Shown: piece after piece, positions 11,613 to 22,739 of the stretch
Layout of the letters: every line of letters starts with the position of its first letter
Numbering within the stretch: the first letter of the stretch is position 1
Source: Rhexocercosporidium sp. MPI-PUGE-AT-0058
Lineage: Eukaryota > Ascomycota > Leotiomycetes > Helotiales
Assembly (NCBI GenBank): GCA_020746875.1
Contig: JAGTJL010000001.1
Location: forward strand, 4,092,001 to 4,156,000
Length of the DNA stretch: 64,000 nucleotides
Direction: 5' to 3'
Position numbers and translations under genes: made by a program
Notes under the pieces: generated by a model
The model's database searches: none
The model's input: only the letters and a program-made list of their open reading frames with translations
Told to the model about the DNA's origin: nothing

Positions 11613-13490
11613 TCACCCAGCTCTGAACACACTAAATCCCCAACCACCACCAGCAGTCTGCACGACACCCACTCTCGGCCCAGATCCACCAACATTCTCT
11701 CTCTCCTCGAATAGATCCTCCACCTTCTCCGCACCCCTCTCTGCCCTCCTCCCCTCAAAATACGCAGCAACCAACCCAGCAACACTCAATCTTGCCTGCA
11801 CCTCCCTCGTCTCCCCCCTCGCCGCAACCGCGGCAAAAATCAACAACACGATCCCCAACAAGACCAATAAGAGATTAGAAATCAGTAGAAAAGACAATGG
11901 TACAATAGGGACTTTCGCCACCAGCATTGTCTCGCGACGTTGTGCTTGTATAGCAGCTTGGGGCGTGAATGCCGCAGAAGCAATGCCGAGTGCGATTTGG
12001 CTGTACGTCAGCGCGAAGTAATCTGCTACGCCTTGAGAATCGGTGCTGACGAGGGCAGCTATTGCGGCGCCTTGGATGAGGTTCGGGTCTCCTACTCGCG
12101 TGTATTGTTGAGAGCCTTGAATGATGTTGGTTAGGGTGCTGTTGGCAGGCGTTGCGTCGAAGCGGGTGATGCTGCCGTTAATGGAGGTGTACTTTACGTC
12201 GTAGACGGTTGTGTTGCAGTAGACTGCGAATACATCTGCTCCATGTACAGTGCTCGAGATCTCGGGATCACTCTTCAGGTCTGGATTATGGCCAATGTTT
12301 TGGTTCACAATGGCAAGTGAAGCAAAGTAGTAGGGGTTGGCCATGTCCACCGAGCCGGTAGAGTTAGACGTACCCGTTGAGTTGGTGAAATAGGCCATGG
12401 TGAACTGGTTCTGGAAAGCTGCATTTGAATCTGTGGAAATCCTTCCTTCCATTGCAAAGGGACATTTGTAATCCAGCCATTTGCCAACCGAGGTAGGGAC
12501 AGCACATTGGCTGTATACTGGTGCGCATTGTGTCTTCAAGCCCCACGTGCGAGATTGATAGTCTACATTTGCCAGTGCAGACCTAGGGGGATTGCCAACA
12601 TAGGTGAAGACGTCCTTTCCTGATGTAATAGTGTTGACTCTCATAGTAGTGGAGAGGTTAGCCACTACACTCTGAGCTTGAGGACCTTGACTCAAAAAGG
12701 TAGCTGTCGCTGCCGGATTTAGTGTACAACCACCTTGGAACGTTCTGTTGACATTGTAGCAATCCGGGATCAGTCCAACACTGGTGTTCAATGCACTCGT
12801 TATCGGGTAGACCTGAGTTAGATTGATCGTCTTGGTGGTAAAATGGAACCAAGTGTCAGCTGCAAAGACCAAAGTACTGCAATGATTTAGCTCTTGCATA
12901 CCTCAATTCTAATGAGCAACTTACCTTAGCATCAGGGCAAGAATCAGAATTGAAGTCATCAACCTCATAGGCTTCCCTTGAGATTCTTTCTTCCCCCGCC
13001 AGCCCCAGACGTACTGTATCCAGTTCCAAAGCGATTGCGGCGATCCACTGGTAATCATCTTCAGCATCAAGGAGAGCTGAAATGGCGTAGGTAGCTTGTC
13101 CGTTCCTCCACTCTGGCCAGCTCTCAAAATCTGTTTGGCCACAGGGTAAGAAATCAATGTTATCGCACACCCCACCAGGATAGGAGCGACAGTGCTGCTC
13201 CATGATGCGACTGTCGTTAGGGTTGTAGCGCTGATATCCACATATATCACATTGCCGTGAGCTGAAGCATCTGGGAGCTGAAAGTCTGGCGATCCTGCGC
13301 TGCTGGGTGTTACCCTGAAGTAGAAGATCAGGCCCAATAGAAGCGCAGAGAATAATGTCATTGGGATTGTCATGAGCGAGAAGGCAAAGAGGATATCTCC
13401 TACGCGACCGCGCATGCGTGGTCCTCTTCCAGAAACATGATGGCTATCCGATGCGCTCGCATGGACCGAATGATAGGTAGTCTTATCCAT
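11613..13490 (-). CDS. Uncharacterised fungal glycosylated membrane protein
   Basis: Two exons, 13490-12925 and 12876-11613, with a 48-nt intron (GTAAGT, branch GAGCTAAAT, CAG), give 609 residues. I do not recognise a named family with certainty. There is a short cytosolic N-terminus and a first membrane segment at about residues 31-54 (FSLMTIPMTLFSALLLGLIF). A second is near residues 99-118 (APILVGCAITLISYPVA). A large presumably extracytoplasmic domain of about 380 residues has many N-x-S/T sequons (NLT, NRT, NLS, NST). A last membrane segment lies near residues 535-560, followed by an 80-residue Arg/Glu-rich tail. Several cysteines in the large domain (CYNVNRTFQGGC, KTQCAPVYSQC) suggest disulfides. 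The layout resembles a fungus-specific plasma-membrane protein family. No enzyme motif is seen. Confidence 0.8.
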
Positions 13491-14399
13491 TTTGTCTTAA
13501 GTTATGAAGCTGCAGACGAAGAATGAATAACCATCTCGACATCGTTGACATCTTAAACTTTTTTTGCGAACTCGAAATGGTCACAGCCTGGTGCTGATGG
13601 TGGGTGGCATGTGCGGCTGAAAAGCCAAAGCTTTGTTCTGTAGACGAAAAGGGCAAAGTGTAGACGGTCTTTTGTGGACCAAAGCCTATGAGATGCATGA
13701 TAGAAAGCAGATGCAGCTAGGTGGCTTGAAACCCTCGATGGGATTTGAGAGCCAAGTCTGTGTTAGAAGCCACTTTCCCAGCCATGAATTGCCAGTCAAT
13801 CTAGATGCCGTCTTCACTTGCGTGGTGTGATCCATTCAACTATCCAATACGGGTCAAATAATGGAGCTAATCACCTTCATTCGACGTGGATGCATCTAGA
13901 TTAGCGAACTCTCTGCCGCTGTTCAAGATTAGCTACCTGGGACTAGTTTTCGATTATAGTAATGGTACCACTCCAAATAGGTAGAATAGATACCAAGGTT
14001 GTTTGCTAATATTGTATGCTTGCGAGATAGGTAGAAACAGTGCTTATATAACATACTAGAATATCGTTTCCAGCTGGAGCGAGACCTATCAGTGCTCTCG
14101 TGATACGGACAGCAGGGATGTCACAGTCAACACAGTAAATCCATTGCGGTAGAGAGTGTTTGACGAACCATGATTTCATTTGTATAACCCTACACAATCA
14201 CCAGTCCTGATGGATATACCAATATCAAACAATATGATCACCATGGATGGCTCTCTAGTACCAGACCCATGCCGATATGTCACTGAGGAATTTGTAGTCC
14301 TGTAGCCGATGCATATATTGCTGTCGTTCTCTCACAGTGATCCTTCAGACGTACGTTCGGCCGAGCCCACCTGTCTACTGACTTCATCAGCTGCCTCCC
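13491..14399. other. Intergenic, nothing recognised
   Basis: The stretch is the upstream region of the membrane-protein gene plus AT-rich sequence to about 14400. It has short open frames only and no repeat, tRNA or conserved coding block that I can support. Confidence 0.45.
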
Positions 14400-16141
14400 C
14401 TTACATCTCCAATACGCACTGATCTTCCCCAGGCGCTACTTTTGATCTTGTCCTGTGTAATCCACCAGATCATGGCGAAGGCCACGGTGAATGTCTGCAC
14501 CACGTCGTTCTTCTCTTTTATCAACTGTGAGATCTTTTCATCACCGTCCAGCCCGGGAAATTTAGTAACGGGTTCTCCACCTCTGGAATCATGGCTTGCA
14601 CGCTGACAAAGACAAAGAGGAGCGTGGATCAGTCGGTTTGCCAGCGCTCGCAGCTATTGCCTCATCAGGTGTTAAGGAGGGAAAGACATACTATCCAACG
14701 ATTAGCGAAGACGAGACGGAAGAGGAATCGCAGCGGACTGACCCAAACTATTGGCATGGATATTTGGGTTGATGTGAGTACATGGCTGCGACGTCGACTC
14801 ATCGAAGCCTATGTACTTCGCGAAATAGAAGATCGGCGGTACTGTAGGCCGACCTTGAGGAAGAAGGAGACCGAATCTGATATCCAGGTCAGTTTCGTTC
14901 CTGACCCTGTCAGTGAATAGGTGCTTACGCGAAAAGGCCTCTTTCGTAAGGTGTCCCATCAGAGCCAATGACTAACGCCTTCATCACATCAGGCCGTGAC
15001 TGATATCTTGAGGAAGATACCATAAGGTAGTGATGTGGTTAGCGAAGCAATTTCCTTCCTCAAAGCAGCTACGCGCCCTCTTGGAGATTCTGTATCACCA
15101 TAAACTGGTCTCGGCACATATGTTCATTGAGTGCTTCGTCCGAAAGTAACCTGGTGAGAATCGGAGTACGCAATCTATGTATCCCGGTCCGGCCTTGAGC
15201 TCTGGATTGCTTCCAGCGCTGCATGCCGAACTGTACGGTAGAAAGAGATGAGTTCTGCACACAACGTTGTAGAATCTTTGATTTGCCGATTTTTCCATCT
15301 TTGGCTAGTGCCCAGTTGGATGCCAGATCTCGAAATGCTCTTGCGTGCTTGCATCATTCACTGGCACAGGCCGCTAGGGAGGGTTGCAAGCTGCTCGACC
15401 TTGTGTTGAAGAGCTTTGCGGGGGATTTTACTGTTGCAAATTCTTGAAGACATGGACCTCGTTTCGTTGATACTCGTCCAACTATGAGTAGCTGGATAAG
15501 CCTTTTGTGTGTTGTCATGACCTTAACGAACTTCAACAAAGCGTGGTAGAGCTCGCTTCTCGTCCTCGTGTCTTCTATTGAGTCATTGCGGAGCAAGGCA
15601 CCGACGTGATCGAGTAGCAAACTCAGTTTAAGCATAGCAGATAACTCTGCAGGCGGCTGCTTATCAAAGCTGGCCTTCAATTCTGGACTTGGGAGTAGCC
15701 TGGCTAGCATCTGTAATGATTTGATTGTGCTCGGTTCATCTTGTCGGAGCTCTTCAATATCGGGGGTAGAAGTATTCTTTGGGCCACAATTTGCTGTGAC
15801 ATTTGTGCAACTTCGGTTTGGGTGAAGTTGTTGTCCTCATCAGAGCCCTCGTCGTTCCTCGCCCGAATCCTTTTCGTTGTATAACATTCCTTTACCAGGT
15901 TGACTTGGAGCCCGCCTAGCTTGAACATGCTTAGTTGAGTGTCCTCGAAGTTTGACTTCCGACTCATCGAACCTGGCAAGGAGTGCCCATATCCGGAACA
16001 AACTTCCTTGATCACAACAATTTCTGACCTGAGCTGCAGGGGTAGAGATCGTCTTGTCCCCAGCTCTAATATCTCTAAGGCTTGAGCAACGGGAGGAAAG
16101 AACGAAAAAAAACCAAGAGACGACAAAGAAAATGGTGACAC
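14400..16141 (-). pseudogene. Decayed E2 ubiquitin-conjugating-enzyme gene (UBE2O/BIRC6-like)
   Basis: Read on the minus strand, this stretch spells successive pieces of a large E2-domain protein, but in shifting frames with stops. Helical pieces at 15760-15360 include TIKSLQMLARLLPSPELK and SELYHALLKFVKVMTTHKR. Pieces at 15060-14930 read RVAALRKEIASLTTSLPYG, then after a 2-nt frame slip RPDVMKALVIGSDGTPYERG, the front of a UBC fold. An HPN-like INPNIHAN follows at about 14740-14765. The active-site block VCLSLLNT lies at 14671-14691 and is followed at once by two TGA codons (14662-14667), then GNSCERW, a further stop and LFVFVSVQAMI. The wing continues to about 14470 (VVQTFTVAFAMIWWI) after another shift. 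The E2 identity is well supported. The UBE2O/BIRC6 subfamily is inference from the helical N-terminal part. With several frame slips and stops, introns alone do not explain it. The 5' limit is uncertain. Confidence 0.75.
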
Positions 16142-16351
16142 AAAGTACTTATTACTCAGAAAAGGAATCCGTTATTCACTTTCTCAAAAGAAGCATCCTA
16201 CCACAATCAAGCAACATGGAGCCATAAGTTGCGAATCAGTCGTGAAAACGAAGGCCAGTATTCCACGAATAGCAGGATCAAGGTTGGAGCCAAACATACA
16301 CCGTGTTATGAGTCTCCCTCCGCGCCATCTTGGGTATTATACAAACAAATC

Positions 16352-17263
16352 CTAACCCTGTACTTTAGCGGCCAGCTCTGCCTCTCTCAGCTTCTTTAGC
16401 TTCTTCTTCTCTTTCTTCTTCAGCCTTCTACGCTCTTTGGCATCCATACCGTCATCCTTCGTGAGACCTGCCAGGCTCTTTTTCTCATCACCCAAGAACC
16501 CATTGACAGGGTTGGGAGGTTCAACCTTGGTCATCTTTGTCTCATTCACGACAGGTTCTGCTGGCTTGACATTTCCATCTCCATCTCCACCTTGACTTGA
16601 TTCATTGATAGGCTGCTTGTCCTTCTTTGTCTTGCCCGATAAAGCTTTGTCTTCTTTCTTGATCTCAGTGGTCTCCTTGTTGCTCAAGCTAACCTTGTCG
16701 AATGCTTGAACAGGAGCCTTCTCTTTGACCTCTAGCTTGCGTTTCTTCGCCTTGATCTGGTGTTTTGATTCTTCGTCGGACTTCGAGTCTGACCCTGCTT
16801 CCATCTGGGGTGCCATGACAGGTACAATATTCCTGCGACCATTGAGTTTCTTTGCCCTTCCCAAGCTTGACCGGCCCTCCTCTTCGTCACTGCTCTCTCC
16901 CCTCATTCCTCGCTTCGCACTCGCAGCTTTCTCCTCTGTATCCCTTGCCTTGCTTGCTTTTAAGCCTTTGGTAGTGAGCATTTTGGCGCGAAGGGCCTTG
17001 TTGCCTCGCTCGGCTTCGTTGACGAGGAAGTGAGCAGGTATTGCAGCTCCTACACCGAGGTGAGGAGGTTCATTTCGAAAAAGTGCGGCATCTTCAGCAT
17101 CCAATTCCTCCTGAGTCTTTTCTGGCCGTGAGTTCGAGGATGAGGCAGTCCAGGATTTGACGAGTGCTTCCCGCTTGGCCATTGCAATTGCGAGACGGTT
17201 CGAGATAACTGCGAGCTCATCCTTGGATGCCTTGGCAGACTTGAGGGATTCTTCGGGCGCCAT
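16352..17263 (-). CDS. Basic nuclear-looking protein, fungal DUF3245-like
   Basis: A single-exon gene of 303 residues. Residues 1-90 form the only folded-looking part: a helix (ISNRLAIAMAKREALVKSW), then DAEDAALFRNEPPHLGVGA and IPAHFLVNEAERGNKALRAK. The LFRNEPP-LGVGA-IP pattern resembles the conserved core of a fungus-specific uncharacterised family (DUF3245). That link is from memory and moderate. The remaining two thirds is low-complexity, rich in Lys, Glu and Ser, with acidic SSDEEE-type patches (possible CK2 sites). The C-terminal basic run KERRRLKKKEKKKLKK could act as a nuclear or nucleolar localisation signal. No catalytic motif is present. Its start faces LSC2 300 bp away, so the two genes share a promoter region. 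Confidence 0.8.
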   Translation of the reverse strand: MAPEESLKSAKASKDELAVISNRLAIAMAKREALVKSWTASSSNSRPEKTQEELDAEDAALFRNEPPHLGVGAAIPAHFLVNEAERGNKALRAKMLTTKGLKASKARDTEEKAASAKRGMRGESSDEEEGRSSLGRAKKLNGRRNIVPVMAPQMEAGSDSKSDEESKHQIKAKKRKLEVKEKAPVQAFDKVSLSNKETTEIKKEDKALSGKTKKDKQPINESSQGGDGDGNVKPAEPVVNETKMTKVEPPNPVNGFLGDEKKSLAGLTKDDGMDAKERRRLKKKEKKKLKKLREAELAAKVQG

Positions 17264-17563
17264 AGTTATGAATTATAACTTTCTCTGCCTGGAGGCTGTG
17301 GACGCGAATGTAAGTCGACTTGGAAAATGGTGCTGGTTACCTTGGTTTATTTTTATTTTTAAAAAAGAGGTTATCGCGAAAGATAACAAAATTACACGTG
17401 CTGAAAGAGCCAAGTTTTTCCGGTTCCGAAGTTCTCGGTCGCCGTAGCCAGAAAGCTCTCCATCCCGTCCCAATCCGAAAAGACCAAGAACCTCTCGAAC
17501 TCCTTCAAATCACTCCCTTTCTCTTCAATTGACGGCCTCGTGTGATTTGCACCTCCCGTCATT
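17264..17563. promoter_or_regulatory. Shared divergent promoter with CACGTG E-box
   Basis: 300 bp separate the start codons of the DUF3245-like gene (minus) and LSC2 (plus), so both promoters lie here. A palindromic CACGTG E-box is at 17395-17400, next to an AGATAAC GATA-type site at about 17381-17387 and a T/A-rich tract at 17347-17370. CACGTG sites bind bHLH factors in fungi. Function here is inferred from position only. Confidence 0.45.
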
Positions 17564-19059
17564 ATGTTCAAGCTCGCACGAAGCAGGCCCTTTGCGGCTG
17601 CCCTGAAGCCAAGCAAAGTAAACAATCCCCTGGGACCTAAAAAATCCGCTCCTGACCAGCAAGTTGCTAACAGCTCCAGGTCTACTCACCATCGAGATTA
17701 GCTGGTGTTGCACAACAAAAGAGAGCTTTGAGCATACACGAGTACCTTTCTGCGGACCTCTTAAGACAGGTATGCGATTCGATGGCTGTAGGATGGATGT
17801 GAAGCTTATATAAAACAGTATGGCATTGGTGTTCCCCAAGGCTCAGTTGCTACAACTGCTGCTGAAGCTGAAGCCATCGCGAAGAAGATCGGCGGAGATG
17901 ATATGGTTATCAAGGCACAGGTTCTTGCTGGTGGACGAGGAAAGGGCACATTCGACAATGGGTTGAAAGGAGGTGTCCGCGTTATCTACTCTCCAACAGA
18001 GGCCAAGATGTTCGCAGACCAGATGATCGGACACAAGCTTGTCACGAAGCAAACGGGTGCCCAAGGACGTCTCTGCAACTCTGTGTACATCTGCGAGCGT
18101 AAATTTGCCCGTCGCGAATTCTACCTGGCAATTTTGATGGATCGTGGATCCCAGGGGCCAGTTATCGTGTCCTCATCGCAGGGAGGTATGGATATTGAGA
18201 CTGTTGCCAAGGAGAACCCAAGCGCCATCACCACTACCTACATCGATATTCACAAGGGTGTTACTGATGATATTGCACGAAAGATCTCAACCGATCTAGG
18301 TTTCAGCGAGCAGTGTATCGAGGATGCTAAGGACACTATCCAGAAGCTCTACAAGATCTTCATGGAGAAGGATGCTACTCAAATCGAGATTAACCCTCTC
18401 TCTGAGACGTCCGACCACAAGGTCCTCGCAATGGATGCCAAGCTTGGATTCGATGACAATGCTGAGTTCCGTCAAAAGGAAATCTTCTCATGGCGCGATA
18501 CCACCCAAGAGGATGCTGATGAGGTCAAGGCTGCTGAGAGCGGCTTGAACTTTATCAAGTTGGGAGGTGATATTGGCTGCCTAGTTAACGGTGCCGGTCT
18601 TGCTATGGCCACCATGGATATCATAAAGCTGAACGGAGGAGAACCAGCCAACTTCCTTGATGTTGGTGGTGGAGCTACTCCCCAAGCCATTCGTGAGGCT
18701 TTCACCCTCATCACCAGTGACCCTAAGGTTACCGCTATCTTCGTCAACATTTTCGGAGGTATCGTTAGATGTGATGCCATCGCTCAAGGTCTGATCAGTG
18801 TGGTTGAGAGCATGAACCTCAGCATCCCAATTATCGCGAGATTGCAGGGGACGAACATGGAGGCCGCACAGAAGTTGATCAACGATGCTGGTCTCAAGAT
18901 CTTCTCTATCGATGATCTACAAAATGCTGCCGAGAAGGCTGTGCAGTTTTCGAAGGTCGTCAAGATGGGTATGTCCTACCCTTTACTTTCCATGACGATC
19001 GCTAACAATGAACAGCTCGTGACATTGACGTGGGAGTTGAATTCTCTCTTGGTATTTGA
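17564..19059 (+). CDS. LSC2: Succinyl-CoA ligase beta subunit, mitochondrial
   Basis: TCA-cycle enzyme of the mitochondrial matrix that converts succinyl-CoA to succinate with nucleoside triphosphate formation, paired with an alpha subunit encoded elsewhere. Four exons are inferred: 17564-17617, 17680-17769, 17819-18968 and 19016-19059, all in phase, giving 445 residues. Residues 1-35 ([18 protein letters not shown]...) are Arg/Ser-rich without acids, a mitochondrial presequence. Mature sequence begins near [12 protein letters not shown]. An ATP-grasp fold follows, with [14 protein letters not shown] (nucleotide loop) and EINPLSE (metal ligands). The C-terminal ligase domain carries [30 protein letters not shown] (split here for reading as GLAMATMD and [10 protein letters not shown]) and [10 protein letters not shown]. 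The last exon supplies the ending [14 protein letters not shown] usual in fungi. Confidence 0.96.
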
Positions 19060-20006
19060 GCGGTTTATCCCCTTTGATGCGTTTCCTACTGTATTGATTC
19101 CCTCGTCCTTAGATCTTAGGCGAGTATGTATAATGCAATCCGTTCTTGTGCCACCACCCACATACACTCTTTACCATTTTGCCGTGATTTTGTTGGCGGT
19201 TGTTGAGGCTTACGCTTCCTGGCTTCAAGTTTGATCCCCCTTTCCGTACATGTCTTCTCCGCATCGTTTCGGCACATTCACCACATCATGACATATCTTC
19301 AGGCGAGATGCTATTCTCCATCTGACACCCGAAGGCTGCTTCGGTGAAGTCTGCTAGTCGTCCAAGGTACTGATTTCAGCAGCAACATCGTCAATAATAA
19401 TGTACGAGTACCTACCTAGGTAACCACCAGATCATCCAATGCTGGTCACGTGTTATATGCTTTGCCTTGCGGCTCATTCCACCGATTCGACGAGGCTCAC
19501 AAGTGTAGTGCCACACCGAAGCGTCAAGGCCCGGATTTTGTTCAAGTCTCTAGGATATTCCAGTGACTCAGATGCATCCCAAAGGGGAAGACATTCCACA
19601 ATCAAAGCATCACATGACAGCCAATTTAGGCATCACCCCCTATCAAGCAGATCAACAATGGTCAATCACGAGACATGCATATCAGAGCCAAATAGTTACT
19701 CTTCCACAAGAAGTATATTAAGACACAAGTGTTCTGCTGTTATTCCGTCGTATTGTTCTGGAATCGACGGGATGGAAATTGTGGATCTCGGTTAGTATTG
19801 AGGTTCGTTCTCCCATTGTTGACAGCCTCCTATTGTCTTGAAAGTAAGAAGCGAGAGGTAGAAGCGTAGCATGTTGAGACATATTTTCAAGATGTACTTT
19901 CTCTTATTCTTTTCCTCTTCATGCAACATCATCGGAAACTTGTCCTTGTCTACTCCTTGTTCATTCACGGCCAATTTACATTCAAGACATTGGTCCCCCA
20001 GTCATC
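19060..20006. other. Intergenic, no gene seen
   Basis: The LSC2 3' flank and the promoter of the next plus-strand gene. The 19439-19795 frame is open but has no conserved character and no codon pattern like its neighbours. Pyrimidine-rich sequence just upstream of 20007 fits a fungal 5' leader. Confidence 0.5.
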
Positions 20007-20780
20007 ATGGCTTCAGACGAATTAACCGGTGCATTCAGCGCCTTGAAACTTTCCTCTCCACTACTAGTGTCTGAGGACGATTTCCTCGCATCCTTCACCA
20101 AGCTTCGCATCTCTGGCCCTGCCCAAAAAGCACGCCCTCACCACCCTCTCACCCAAGCAAGCCATCAGATCCGCCAAGACAAGTACCGCGGACCTGCAGC
20201 TCCAGCTCCAAATCTCGCCTTCAGCAACATGAATTGGGCCCAAGGCCATGATCCTTTACACCCTCTTGAAGGGTACGTCCAACATCCACCACCACCACCT
20301 CCATCAAAACCCCGCTACATTCCGAAGTACTCCGTCGACAACCCATCTCCGTATTATCTGGAGCAGGCGCCGTTCTACGATCCTCCCACCATCTCCGACC
20401 CCTTCGAGCGTCAAGCTAAAGCACCTGAACCAAAGAAACCATTCGAAGCAACTGTCCTCGCCATCTTCAACTTCCTCTCCTTCGCCAGCTCCTCTCTCTT
20501 CTCCACCACCATCACCATCCTCTGCTTCATCTTCACTATCATCAGCTTCACCATCCAGAGAGGTGTCGTCGGCCCAGTGGAGGGTATTCAGAATTATGTA
20601 GCGAAGATCAGTGTGCACGGAGTCGCCGCGCTGGTGGTGGCTTTGTACGTGGTGGCTATGTTGCCTTCGTGGAAGCGAGCTGTGGTGGAGATATTCGAGG
20701 AGAGGGAACCACTGTACCGGATCTTTATCTCTGGAAGAGAGGCGTTCGGAACTGGATCTGTGACCTCGGGTCGATTCTGA
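20007..20780 (+). CDS. Uncharacterised two-TM membrane protein
   Basis: A single-exon 257-residue product that I do not recognise. Residues 1-145 are hydrophilic and Pro-rich, with a PPPPPP run near residues 93-98 and a tyrosine-containing linker (PRYIPKYSVDNPSPYYLEQ). Two hydrophobic segments follow, about residues 151-178 (ATVLAIFNFLSFASSSLFST and onward) and 202-222 (HGVAALVVALYVVAMLP). A short basic and acidic tail closes the protein. The arrangement fits a tail-proximal hairpin membrane protein with a long cytosolic N-terminus. ATG context (ATCATGG) is good. The codon pattern is coding-like throughout. Confidence 0.7.
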   Translation: MASDELTGAFSALKLSSPLLVSEDDFLASFTKLRISGPAQKARPHHPLTQASHQIRQDKYRGPAAPAPNLAFSNMNWAQGHDPLHPLEGYVQHPPPPPPSKPRYIPKYSVDNPSPYYLEQAPFYDPPTISDPFERQAKAPEPKKPFEATVLAIFNFLSFASSSLFSTTITILCFIFTIISFTIQRGVVGPVEGIQNYVAKISVHGVAALVVALYVVAMLPSWKRAVVEIFEEREPLYRIFISGREAFGTGSVTSGRF

Positions 20781-21038
20781 GGCGGTGTACTTTTGTCTAT
20801 GCTTGTTTGTTTCCGCGGTTTGGAGTAGGTACGGGGGCGTTAAAAACGGAGTTACAAGGAGCGGGTAGGATATTGTTGTTGCTCGGTGTCGTGTGCGCTT
20901 CTGTTTTGTGTAGGGACACTTGAAATGAAATGGACCACATTTTGCTCTCACTGAAAATTATGAATCAAGGCTTTGTCACTCCTGATGAACCACTCTGCAG
21001 AATTTTTGATTTGTTTTCAGAAACACATCTACTAGCAT

Positions 21039-22110
21039 CTAGGTACATGCTAGTGACATCAAGATATTCCCTAAATGCGTAAGCAAAGTATTCAAGAGTC
21101 AGGATACCTGAGTACTCACCTCCATCAGGATAAACAACCTGCCCATTTAAGAAAACGCCCCCAGGACCAGCAAGGAACAAGATACATGCTCCCATATCAC
21201 TATCATGTCCATACCTCCCCGCAGGATTACTAGCCTCGGTACTAAGCTCACTTTTCTGTTGTTCATTACTGTCACCGGCCGTCATCTCCGACGGGAAAAC
21301 ACCAGGTGCAATGGAATTAACCCTGACCTTCGCCTCGACAAACGTCGTGGCCATCATTCTCGTCAAGTGCAAGAAAGCGGCTTTAGAAGAGGCGTAAGCG
21401 AACTGTCCGTTGCTGCTACCCTTCATGACGCCGGAAATGCTCGTGATGTTCACGATGCTGGGCGAAAAGCCAGGCCTGCTATCTCGAGACTTGGCGAGGA
21501 GGGGGAGGAAACCAGCTGCGACGAAGAATTGGGAGGAGACGTTTGTTTCGAAGGTGTCGGCCCAGGCCTGCGGGTCGGATTTCATGAGATGGTCCGAGAT
21601 GGATTGAGCAGACTGTTGGGTGTTAGATCTCCTGACTTGTGCGGATGTTGTGAGACGTTTTGAGGACATGGGAAGTGCTTACCTTGAAGTCTGGCTTGCC
21701 GTTTGAGTATTTGGTGTTGTTATCTCGAGCAATGCCTGCATTGTTGACGAGAAGATGAATTCCCTTAGATTCTTTAGACTCGACTTCCTTGACGAGTCTC
21801 ATGATCTCATCCTTCTTGGTTATATCTCCAGGAAGTCTGCGATATTCATCAGCGTACTTTGACCGAAAAATCTCAGCGGGCTAACGTACGGAACGATTTT
21901 TCCTGGTCCAGTGTTGTATTTCTCAGCAACAGTAGCCAAGGCATCCTCTCTGCGACCAGTGATATACACTTTGGCTCCATTGGCCACTAAAGTCTGCGTG
22001 ATCATGAGTCCAATACCGGTACCTCCTCCAGTTACAATTGCCGAGAAATTCGAGACGTCGAATAGCTTGGTAGCTTTCAAGTCCTCGTTGTTCGCGGCTC
22101 CCGTTGCCAT
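21039..22110 (-). CDS. Short-chain dehydrogenase/reductase (SDR)
   Basis: NAD(P)-dependent oxidoreductase of the classical SDR type; substrate unknown. Exons 22110-21890, 21836-21683, 21612-21120 and 21070-21039 give 299 residues. The Rossmann glycine motif is TGGGTGIGL (residues about 27-35). NNAG appears in exon 2 (LLVNNAGIAR). The catalytic Ser is in NITSISGVMKGSS and the Tyr-Lys pair in YASSKAAF. The C-terminal VYPDGG is the usual SDR ending. I infer a last small intron (GTGAGT at 21119 to TTTAG at 21071), which gives the ending GGNILMSLACT. Without it the frame runs on to 20965 with a 50-residue atypical tail. An upstream in-frame ATG at 22200 would add a basic 30-residue leader that could be mitochondrial. 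I prefer 22110 because homologous length is met. Confidence 0.87.
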
Positions 22111-22739
22111 ATTTCTTGTTCTGATTGGTAAACTTGGATGGATGAAACTAGAACGAAATCGAGTGGCAGAATGTTTTGATTTTGAGAATAGTTTAATCAT
22201 GCTTGTGCGTAAAAGAACAAGTCATTTATGGAGGATGAGAGTGAGATTTTATAGGTAATAAATAGACCCTTGACGCTTGCTTATTACCATGACGTCTTGA
22301 CTTTCTATATTACCTCACTCGAGGGCTAAACTCCTCATTGCAAGACAAACAGGGCTATCTATGAAGAAGAAACAAATACGGGGCAGGAAAAGAGGAACTC
22401 TGAAAAGGACAAATTGCTTATTGAGCTCCGAAAGATAATTGCCATCAAATGACAAGAAATCTGAATTGTTCTTCCCACCGGACTTCTCCCAAGTCGCAAC
22501 TGCGTGGTTATTCCCCAAGAAGCTCAAATTTGGACATCCGAATCAGCCAAACAGAATGGACTTCTACAAAGGATTCAGAAACCAAGAATCATCAGCGGGT
22601 ACATTGTTCTATTCGTTGTCAATCGCAAGTCTATGATGACAGCCTCGCGAGCCTTGTGAAGTGCATCAGCTTTTGAGCCGAGGTCCATGCCCAACAAATT
22701 CCATCCACTCTTAAATGCAGCAATCAACTCCACATCACC
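22111..22739. other. Divergent promoter region
   Basis: About 630 bp between the divergent SDR and Nudix genes. There are no conserved coding blocks. Open frames at 22315-22676 look random in composition. Confidence 0.5.

Noticed and set aside
14591..14920. Plus-strand ORF of 109 codons
   Set aside because: It is antisense to the E2 relic, where the minus strand gives recognisable UBC motifs. The plus frame has none.
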